Source: an uncultured Clostridium sp.
GTDB lineage: Bacteria > Bacillota > Clostridia > Lachnospirales > Lachnospiraceae
Reading direction: 5' to 3'
Assembly: GCA_900539185.1 (NCBI GenBank)
Contig: UQBG01000001.1
Coordinates: forward strand, 1 to 64,000
DNA: 64,000 nucleotides
Under the pieces are notes generated by a model, which was given only the letters and a program-made list of their open reading frames with translations, did not search any database and was not told the DNA's origin. Positions 58,264-64,000 of this stretch are shown one piece after another; within the stretch, counting starts at the first letter, position 1, and each line of letters starts with the position of its first letter. A program made the translations under genes and the position numbers.

Positions 58264-58881
58264 TTACTTATTTGATGGGGTACGATATGGGAATCTGTCG
58301 ATGATAGTATATCCCATTCTGCGAATCTGTTCTTCCGACTGATGAATGTCTGCTTCCTCGGTAAAACCCGGTATATACGGGATCCGAATCTTACATTTAT
58401 TCTGTAGATTTCTGTCCGTCAGGTACTGTAGGTTCTTCAAAACCAGTGTATTATCCTTTCCTGTATAGGCCTGATAAACAGCCGGATTCATGGTTTTGAT
58501 ATCGATAATATAATGACTCACTACCGGCAGTACCTCTTCTAACCTCCGGGTGTCAATATTCAGTGACGTTTCTACCGTAATGTGTACACCATCCGGCAGA
58601 TTCTCACCAAATGCCCGGATCGCTTCTGCATACAAAAGAGACTCTCCGCCACCAAAGGTGACGCCACCTCCCGTTGCCACATAATAACAGTAGTCCTGCA
58701 AGACCTCTTGCAACAGCATTTCTCCCGTATATTCCTTCCACTCCGGCTTCTTTAGAATCTCCTGATTGATACAATATCTGCAGTCTAACGGACAACCATA
58801 CAGGCCAACCAGAGTTGTAACACCTGCCCCATCCGTCGTTAAGCGGTGGCGCAGGATTCTTTGAATACGAAATGTCTGCAT
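58264..58881 (-). CDS. Radical SAM activating-enzyme-type protein
   Basis: A 205-residue radical SAM protein of the small, single-cluster, glycyl-radical-activase-like type. The cluster motif is GCPLDCRYC (CxxxCxxC), then VTFGGGESLLYAEAIRAF (the GGE motif binding SAM), VETSLNIDTR, YIIDIKTMNPAVYQAYTGKD and IPGFTEE. No ferredoxin or SPASM domain is present, and no glycyl radical enzyme is encoded nearby. ATG 58881 follows GAGGAGTGACCGGC, 5 bases after the stop of the Cys-motif protein, so the two are clearly made together. Its substrate may be that partner or its cofactor. Confidence 0.87.
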   Translation of the reverse strand: MQTFRIQRILRHRLTTDGAGVTTLVGLYGCPLDCRYCINQEILKKPEWKEYTGEMLLQEVLQDYCYYVATGGGVTFGGGESLLYAEAIRAFGENLPDGVHITVETSLNIDTRRLEEVLPVVSHYIIDIKTMNPAVYQAYTGKDNTLVLKNLQYLTDRNLQNKCKIRIPYIPGFTEEADIHQSEEQIRRMGYTIIDRFPYRTPSNK

Positions 58882-58886
58882 GCCGG

Positions 58887-59303
58887 TCACTCCTCTTCTT
58901 CCGGCAGATATATGACATCTCCCTCCAGCTCCTGTATCTCTCCCGGTCCTTCCTCCGTTGTACTGGCTTCGGTTGAGAGTTCTTCGCTGCTCCTGTCTTC
59001 GCCGCCTTCGATATCTTCCGTTGCCTGTGGTGCCTCGGTCACGATAGCGGCATCCCCTTCTAATGTAGTGGTCTGCTGACAGCCTGCCAACCCAATACTC
59101 ATAGCCGCCACGCCGGTTACCAGTGCTGCCCTTCCCAGCAGTGCCTGATTTAACTGCCGTTCCTCCTGCGCACACTTCGGGCAGGTTCCCTTGCAGACAC
59201 CCTCATAGGTACATTCCGTCTGATGAAGATCCACGCCGATACTATCCGCTACCTTTTTTCGGATTTCCTTTAACTTCTTGCACTTTTCCTTTTGCAGATT
59301 CAT
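58887..59303 (-). CDS. Cys-motif partner protein of the radical SAM enzyme
   Basis: A 138-residue protein. Residues about 1-55 are basic and contain CTYEGVCKGTCPKC followed by AQEERQLNQAL, a compact four-Cys knot fit for an Fe-S or zinc site. A hydrophobic stretch with LVTGVAAMSIGLAGC (about 60-78) looks like an internal signal/anchor with a lipobox-like LAGC. The rest is an acidic Thr/Glu-rich tail ending EEEE. ATG 59303 (GGAGG 6 bases away) is preferred to the ATG two codons earlier. I know this combination only as an uncharacterised clostridial family; a substrate or electron carrier for the neighbouring radical SAM enzyme is inferred. Confidence 0.72.
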   Translation of the reverse strand: MNLQKEKCKKLKEIRKKVADSIGVDLHQTECTYEGVCKGTCPKCAQEERQLNQALLGRAALVTGVAAMSIGLAGCQQTTTLEGDAAIVTEAPQATEDIEGGEDRSSEELSTEASTTEEGPGEIQELEGDVIYLPEEEE

Positions 59304-59425
59304 ATGCATCCTCCTCTTTTCTGATTACCTCTGATCTAAAATCCTTATTTCAGCCTCTCTACTTTATATGTGTATCCTTTTGCCCCAAATGTTGCATATA
59401 ATATTTAAAAATTGCAATCCGGTAT

Positions 59426-59977
59426 TCAGTTTTCTCCGTCCCCTGACTCCCGGCTCATCAGATCGCGGCTTAACGGTTCCAAATAATGAACCAGAATACC
59501 GCCCTTTGCCCGGATAAAGTTCTGTTTATCCAGTTCTTCGTATTTGAAGTTTTTCGGATGTCCTTCTTTTATACGATCTACATACCGCTTAAGCTCCCGA
59601 AACGGCATGTAGTAGAGTTCATTCCGCATTGTAAAAAACAGGATTAGAAAGCTGATTCCCTGCTGCTCTTCAAACTCCTTCATAAACTGATACTGATGCT
59701 CGTGAATATTCTGCATTGAAAAGGTATCTACCATACACTCCTTTGCATCAAAGCATACCGGTACTCCCTGAACCACCCCGATATAATCAACCGTCGAATC
59801 CTTCTCGAAATATGCCTGTGTAATCAGGCTGCTGCTCTTGTCCATTTTCAACGGTTTGATCGGTGTCGGTATCTTCTGTACCAGCCCCAGCTTCTTTTCT
59901 CTATACTGTTCATTGGACATATTGATCAGATCCTCCAGCGTAGATCCTCTCAGTCCCCGACTGTTCCACGTTGCCAT
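59426..59977 (-). CDS. recU: Holliday junction resolvase RecU
   Basis: Structure-specific nuclease that resolves four-way junctions in Firmicutes. The 183 residues begin WNSRGLRGSTLEDLINMSNE, then DKSSSLITQAYFEKDSTVDYIG and the catalytic segment GVPVCFDAKECM (the usual reading is FEAKET, so Asp replaces the first Glu), ILFFTMRNELYYMPF and a C-terminal KYEELDKQ region. In Bacillus recU pairs with the PBP gene ponA; here it precedes a 115-base gap and follows the RluA gene by 1 base. Confidence 0.92.
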   Translation of the reverse strand: MATWNSRGLRGSTLEDLINMSNEQYREKKLGLVQKIPTPIKPLKMDKSSSLITQAYFEKDSTVDYIGVVQGVPVCFDAKECMVDTFSMQNIHEHQYQFMKEFEEQQGISFLILFFTMRNELYYMPFRELKRYVDRIKEGHPKNFKYEELDKQNFIRAKGGILVHYLEPLSRDLMSRESGDGEN

Positions 59978-59978
59978 A

Positions 59979-60977
59979 TCATATTCCTTCCTGATTCACA
60001 GATTTCTTCCAGATATGCCGAATCAATGCATCCATAGCATTTGGAAGCTGTGCCTGAAACGTCTTTCCGGAAAGCTGCTCCAGTTCCCCTGCCTCATCCG
60101 GGAATACCACCCGATACGCATGAAGACACTGACTCTGTATCCGATACTGTTCCCGAAGTCTGCGATTCTTCTCTACATCTCCATACTTCGGATCCCCCAG
60201 AATCGGATATCCCAGTGCTGCCAGATGTGCCCGGATCTGATGGCTCTTACCGGTGATCAACTGTACTTCTAAAAGCGTATATTCCCGACCGATCAGAACC
60301 GGTCGATACCAGGTCTCGATCCGGTCTGCTCCGGGTACCTCCTGTTCGGACACCGTTACCCGGTTCTGTCGATTATCCTTCTTTAAATAAGCGGTTGTAT
60401 GAACCGCCTGTGTCACTTCTCCTGCCACAAGTGCCAGATAATACTTACTAAGCGAGCGATCCTTCAGCATACGGGAGAGTTCCCGGCTCCCCGGCAGGGA
60501 TACCCCGGCCAACAGGATTCCACTGGTATTGCGATCCAGACGATTACAGACAGAAGGAACAAAGGTCTTTAACTGTTCTTCTGTAATCGCGTGTTCTTTT
60601 AACAGATAGCGAAGGATCTGTTCATTCATGGAATCATCCCGGGTTTGTGCTTTCTGTGAAAGAACACCCGATGGCTTATTCACGATCAGGACATCCTTAT
60701 CCTGATAAATGATTCGCTTCGGATCCAATGTGCCATTCGTAACTACCGGCGTCTCATCCGCATGGAATCTGGCATAGGTTTCATCTGAAAGGTAGATCTG
60801 TATCCGGTCTCCCTCCTTCAGAAGTTCTTTTCCCTCCGCCCGCTTCTCATTCAGCTTGATATTTTTCTTTCGCAACATCTTATATACGAAGCTGGACGGT
60901 GCCTGATTCAGTACCTTCCCTAATAGCTTATCCAGTCGCTTTCCTGCTTCATTTCGTCCGACTTGTATCTCTTTCAT
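59979..60977 (-). CDS. RluA-family 23S rRNA pseudouridine synthase
   Basis: Pseudouridine synthase of the RluC/RluD type, 332 residues. N-terminal S4 RNA-binding domain (EAGKRLDKLLGKVLNQAPSS, KNIKLNEKRAEGKELLKEGD), then the catalytic domain: NKPSGVLSQKA, the active-site Asp in CNRLDRNTSGILL, KYYLALVAGEV and LITGKSHQIRAHLA, GDPKYGD. Which rRNA uridines it modifies cannot be told from sequence. Starts 15 bases after the two-span membrane protein. Confidence 0.93.
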   Translation of the reverse strand: MKEIQVGRNEAGKRLDKLLGKVLNQAPSSFVYKMLRKKNIKLNEKRAEGKELLKEGDRIQIYLSDETYARFHADETPVVTNGTLDPKRIIYQDKDVLIVNKPSGVLSQKAQTRDDSMNEQILRYLLKEHAITEEQLKTFVPSVCNRLDRNTSGILLAGVSLPGSRELSRMLKDRSLSKYYLALVAGEVTQAVHTTAYLKKDNRQNRVTVSEQEVPGADRIETWYRPVLIGREYTLLEVQLITGKSHQIRAHLAALGYPILGDPKYGDVEKNRRLREQYRIQSQCLHAYRVVFPDEAGELEQLSGKTFQAQLPNAMDALIRHIWKKSVNQEGI

Positions 60978-60992
60978 ATGCTCTTCCCATTC

Positions 60993-61565
60993 CTAAAAGC
61001 TAATATCCATTAAACGTTTCTTTAGGTGTTCACACTGCTGCATCCGATCCTCGGCCGCTACCGGAGCTGCCTCTACCGCCTCGATCAGTTCCTCAACAGA
61101 ATGGACGGTATATGCCTGATAGTTATAAGCCGTCTTTATAATCAGCCCCTGCACATATTCCTGCTGCTTTCTCTCATCGTACTTTTTATCATTGGATCCA
61201 CCCCAGAGCAGATAAATATTTCCCTGATCGATTACCAGACAGGGTGCAAAGGAAACCGACTCCGTTGAACTCAGTGCCATATCATATAAGATCACACAGT
61301 TTGCCCTTCCGGCAAGATGTTCCTCGATCGTCTCCTGTTCTTCCTCCTTTAGCGATTGAAACCGCACGATCACGATCCACTGAACCATAATATTCGCAGT
61401 TGGAATCATCATAAGAAGCGGAATCGCAATCGCCAGATTCCGAACGGTTCCCGATATAAAAAACACAACCAGAATCAGTACCACCACGATTACCGCCAGA
61501 ATCATAGTACTTCTGGCCTTTGCTTTCTTCATAGAATCCATGTATCCCCATGTTCCTTTTTCCAT
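60993..61565 (-). CDS. Two-span membrane protein with cytoplasmic domain, unknown
   Basis: A 190-residue protein with two adjacent spans (about 20-40 and 44-65, STMILAVIVVVLILVVFFIS and LAIAIPLLMMIPTANIMVQW) and a soluble C-terminal domain of about 120 residues containing GRANCVILYDMALSSTESVS, YLLWGGSNDKKYDERKQQEY and AYTVHSVEELIEAVE. I do not recognise it. ATG 61565 is taken over the longer upstream frame because that frame overlaps the HAD gene. It starts 5 bases after the HAD stop, so they share a transcript. Confidence 0.7.
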   Translation of the reverse strand: MEKGTWGYMDSMKKAKARSTMILAVIVVVLILVVFFISGTVRNLAIAIPLLMMIPTANIMVQWIVIVRFQSLKEEEQETIEEHLAGRANCVILYDMALSSTESVSFAPCLVIDQGNIYLLWGGSNDKKYDERKQQEYVQGLIIKTAYNYQAYTVHSVEELIEAVEAAPVAAEDRMQQCEHLKKRLMDISF

Positions 61566-61570
61566 ATCTC

Positions 61571-62245
61571 TTACCTGCCTTCTTCTATCTGTCTGTATAA
61601 TTCGCAATAATCCTCGATCGCATAATCTGCCAGCCGCTGCTTTTCCGTCCATGTATCCTTACTCGCCGCATCTGCCACCGCACAGGTACGCATACCGGCG
61701 TTTTTTCCTGCCTGAATTCCTTCTATGATGTCTTCAAACACCAGACAATGCTCCGGCCGTACCCCCAGATCCTCTGCTACCAGAAGATAAATATCCGGTG
61801 CCGGCTTTCCACGCTCGACCTCACAGGCAGTATGTACGGAATCCATAAGTTCCCGGATTCCTCTGGCCTCCAGAGAAAGTTCAACCAGATGCTTTGAATT
61901 ACTGGTTGCCACTCCGGTCTTAATCCCGGATTGCCGCAGATTCTTCAAAAATTCAAAGACACCCGGCTTTAGCGGAACTTCATTCTTATACTTTTCTTCT
62001 GCCAGCCGGTTCCACGCAGTCTTCATTTCCTCAATCGTATCCGATATCCGGTACGTGTTCTTTATATAGTCTGCCGTTTCCGAGAAGCTCATACCGGAGA
62101 TTTTATCCTGCATCCCCTCCGGTACCTCCATACCATGCCGGCGGAAGTATTCTTCATCAACTGCAGTCCATACCCACATCGAGTCTACCAGTGTTCCGTC
62201 CAGATCAAAGATCACCGCCTGTATATCCTGTAGCATATTCTGCAT
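61571..62245 (-). CDS. HAD-IA hydrolase (beta-phosphoglucomutase-like)
   Basis: A 224-residue HAD superfamily phosphatase/phosphomutase. Motif I VIFDLDGTLVDSMWVW (nucleophile and acid/base Asp), an alpha-helical cap (residues about 18-90), motif II GVATSNSKHLVELSL, Lys motif RGKPAPDIYLLVAEDLGV and motif IV LVFEDIIEGIQAGKNAG. Substrate unknown. ATG 62245 overlaps the last base of the RsmF-type gene; GGAGG lies 8 bases upstream, inside the end of that gene, so the pair is translationally coupled. Confidence 0.9.
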   Translation of the reverse strand: MQNMLQDIQAVIFDLDGTLVDSMWVWTAVDEEYFRRHGMEVPEGMQDKISGMSFSETADYIKNTYRISDTIEEMKTAWNRLAEEKYKNEVPLKPGVFEFLKNLRQSGIKTGVATSNSKHLVELSLEARGIRELMDSVHTACEVERGKPAPDIYLLVAEDLGVRPEHCLVFEDIIEGIQAGKNAGMRTCAVADAASKDTWTEKQRLADYAIEDYCELYRQIEEGR

Positions 62246-63609
62246 TACAGCCACCTCCAGCCTGCCAGATACTTATTCTTCATCGTTCCGCGGCTTACCT
62301 TTCCCCAACCCAACGGATATCCGTCCACGCAGAACAGCACCATACCGTCCGGTCCTTCTACCTCTATGGTTTCCCCCTTCAGGTACCGAATCACACGTTC
62401 ATCGCTGACCGGAAGAGATACCACTGCATCGTATTCCTCTGCTTTCAGTGCCATCGCCAGAGACTGACTTGGTTCAAATCGGTTCTTCTTAATCTCTCCG
62501 AGAAACAGTCCTGTACGAAGCAGCCGCAGTCCCTTTGTCTCCGGCATGTTCTCCGGCAGATAATATAACCGGTCCTTTTGCAGCTCCAGCCGGCTCTTAT
62601 CCCAGTTCCAGCGGATCCTCTGCAGGAACTGTGTCACTTCTTCCGGAAGCTTTACCCGTTCCACGAGATGTCGGCTTTCTCCATATCCGGTTCCTCTCTG
62701 CTCCTTCTTTCGAAGCATCGCTACAAAGTGGCCTTCTCCATGTAACCGGTGTGGCCATAACCGGCGGCACTTTCGCACCTCCGGATTCTTTCTCCGGCTC
62801 CACTCCGGATGCCCGGTATCAAAGCCCTCATACATCGGCAGGTCAACCAGCTCCAGATCCGGTTCCAACTCCAGAAGATAGTCCATCGCCTGCTCATTCT
62901 CCTCCGGCGAAAAGGTACAGGTTGAATATACCAAGGTGCCTCCCGGCCGCAGACACTTTACCATCTCATTTAATATACTGTGCTGAAGATTCACAAACAG
63001 ATCAACGCCATTGCTCTCCCACGCCTTTACCATAGAAGAAGACTTCCGAAACATTCCTTCCCCGGAGCATGGTGCATCGATCAGGATCTTATCAAAATAA
63101 TCCGGAAAATAATCTGCAATTACATTGGAAGGTTCACTTACTACCAGCATATTCGGAACACCAAACAGCTCCAGATTCTTAAGCAATGCCTTTGCTCTGG
63201 AATTGCTGATGTCGTTTGACACCAAAAGACCGGTGCCATGCAGCTTCGCTGCCAGCTCTGTCGACTTTCCTCCCGGTGCCGCACAGATATCCAATACCCG
63301 ATCGCCTTCTTCAACCGGGAGTACACTCGCCGGTGTCATCGCACTTGGTTCCTGTATATAATAGAGTCCTGCATAATAGTATGGATGTTTTGCCGGCTGA
63401 TCGGTATCCTCATAATAAAAACCATTCGCACACCATGGTACCGGCTTTAATGAAAATGGAGATATCCGTAGAAATTCTTCTACGGATATCTTCGCTGTAT
63501 TGACTCTCAGACCATGGTAGGACGGAATATCCAAAGATGCCTGATACTCTTCGTATTCCTCTCCCAGCATATCCTTCATTCGTAATTCAAAGCTCTCTGG
63601 CAGTTTCAT
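62245..63609 (-). CDS. RsmF/RsmB-type rRNA cytosine-C5 methyltransferase
   Basis: NOL1/NOP2/sun family m5C methyltransferase, 454 residues, with the RsmF (YebU)-like C-terminal extension. SAM loop DICAAPGGKSTELAAKL, nucleophile-region motif ILIDAPCSGEGMFRK, and the second Cys in LVYSTCTFSPEENEQ, with a PUA-like C-terminal domain (about 350-454). Predicted to methylate a cytosine in 16S rRNA. Last gene before the truncated one at the window end. Confidence 0.92.
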   Translation of the reverse strand: MKLPESFELRMKDMLGEEYEEYQASLDIPSYHGLRVNTAKISVEEFLRISPFSLKPVPWCANGFYYEDTDQPAKHPYYYAGLYYIQEPSAMTPASVLPVEEGDRVLDICAAPGGKSTELAAKLHGTGLLVSNDISNSRAKALLKNLELFGVPNMLVVSEPSNVIADYFPDYFDKILIDAPCSGEGMFRKSSSMVKAWESNGVDLFVNLQHSILNEMVKCLRPGGTLVYSTCTFSPEENEQAMDYLLELEPDLELVDLPMYEGFDTGHPEWSRRKNPEVRKCRRLWPHRLHGEGHFVAMLRKKEQRGTGYGESRHLVERVKLPEEVTQFLQRIRWNWDKSRLELQKDRLYYLPENMPETKGLRLLRTGLFLGEIKKNRFEPSQSLAMALKAEEYDAVVSLPVSDERVIRYLKGETIEVEGPDGMVLFCVDGYPLGWGKVSRGTMKNKYLAGWRWL

Positions 63610-63652
63610 CTCATATCTCCTGTCTATCCTGTTATATATCCTGCTGCTTGCA

Positions 63653-64000
63653 TCAGCTAAGGCTCTGTGCCTTATATCCTTCCGCTATTACATCCAGTTC
63701 ACGTCCAAAGCGTTCTAACTGTTCCAGATCCTGCGTTGCAAATATCTGATAGAATTCCTCCTGTATCTTTAAAACTTCTCGTTTATTTGCAACATGATAC
63801 AGATTCTGGATATTAATCAGTATATCCGATACCACATTTGCCTTAATCGTAAACATATTCTGTGCATCAATGATCTCATCCCGTACCGATGACATCTCGG
63901 AATCCAGTGCTACAATCGCGTCGGAAGCGGCATATAACCGTTCCCGCACATGCTCCGGCATATTCCCATGGTACTTGTACTGAAGCGAATGTTCGATCGT
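63653..64000 (-). CDS. Partial gene at window end, helical protein of unknown function
   Basis: The stop codon is at 63653 and the frame stays open to the window edge (at least 116 residues). A Met at 63961 is internal: the frame continues upstream with HSLQYKYHGNM, so the start lies outside. The visible part is helical and soluble (MPEHVRERLYAASDAIVALD, RDEIIDAQNMFTIKANVVSD, NKREVLKIQEEFYQIF, TQDLEQLERFGRELDVIAEG). I do not recognise the family. 43 bases separate it from the RsmF-type gene. Confidence 0.65.
   Translation of the reverse strand, partial: TIEHSLQYKYHGNMPEHVRERLYAASDAIVALDSEMSSVRDEIIDAQNMFTIKANVVSDILINIQNLYHVANKREVLKIQEEFYQIFATQDLEQLERFGRELDVIAEGYKAQSLS

Overview
The window looks like chromosomal DNA from a spore-forming, Gram-positive anaerobe of the Clostridia, most likely the family Lachnospiraceae. 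The reasons are a full spoIIIA operon with spoIVB and spoIIM, Asp23, RecU, ribonuclease Y, the HisZ plus short HisG pair, a Csp-like subtilase, AGGAGG-type ribosome binding sites, and a surface cellulase with a Thr/Glu/Ala-rich linker. Genus is not decidable from this alone. Most genes lie on the minus strand; plus-strand islands are at 1.07-1.98, 22.2-22.6, 23.7-25.8 and 40.5-42.8 kb.

Layout. 0-2.7 kb is an accessory edge: a frameshifted tyrosine-recombinase relic, a PPC/DUF296 protein, a Cys-rich protein coupled to a B12-dependent methionine-synthase activation-like protein, and a six-span membrane protein. 2.75-21 kb is a conserved sporulation/housekeeping block read on the minus strand: yqeG, an aroE-aroK fusion, aroQ, efp, spoIIIAA-AH, asp23, nusB, xseA, xseB, ispA, dxs, tlyA, nadK, argR, recN, spoIVB. 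The spo0A gene that usually follows spoIVB is not here, and SpoIIIAF is reduced to 66 residues. 21-28.8 kb holds a 3D-domain wall protein with a WalR-like box, the RNase P RNA gene with a near-consensus promoter, an unknown protein, an AP2/degenerate-HNH/AP2 protein upstream of a PdaB-like deacetylase, a small lipoprotein, a Csp-like protease and a DivIVA-like coiled coil. 28.8-40.3 kb holds a Gld-type ABC exporter, an M16 peptidase, xerD, spoIIM, a Nudix hydrolase, an aminotransferase, rny and recX/recA, with an SOS box and promoter before recA. 40.5-48.6 kb is the tmcAL-ylbJ / coaD-rsmD-recG neighbourhood with a membrane-anchored GH5 cellulase between recG and rsmD, ending at rpsU. 48.6-58.3 kb is capA, alaS, a 50-residue membrane protein missed by simple length cut-offs, and hisIE-hisB-hisD-hisG-hisZ. 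The HisIE protein carries an extra degenerate HisA/HisF-like barrel. The his transcript starts at a good promoter and has a leader of over 300 nt made of three hairpin-bearing tandem repeats plus a long inverted repeat. 58.3-64 kb holds a radical SAM activase paired with a Cys-motif protein, recU, an RluA-type synthase, a two-span membrane protein, a HAD hydrolase, an RsmF-type methyltransferase and a gene cut by the window end.

How it fits together. The SpoIIIA, SpoIVB and SpoIIM proteins serve engulfment and mother-cell to forespore signalling. RecN, RecA/RecX, RecG, RecU, XerD and XseAB form a DNA-repair and chromosome-segregation set. AroQ and AroEK, the his operon and the aminotransferase serve amino-acid synthesis. 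The most novel-looking items are the radical SAM/Cys-motif pair, the his leader repeat array, the AP2-HNH-AP2 protein, and the barrel-HisI-HisE fusion. No tRNA, rRNA, CRISPR array or intact insertion sequence was seen.
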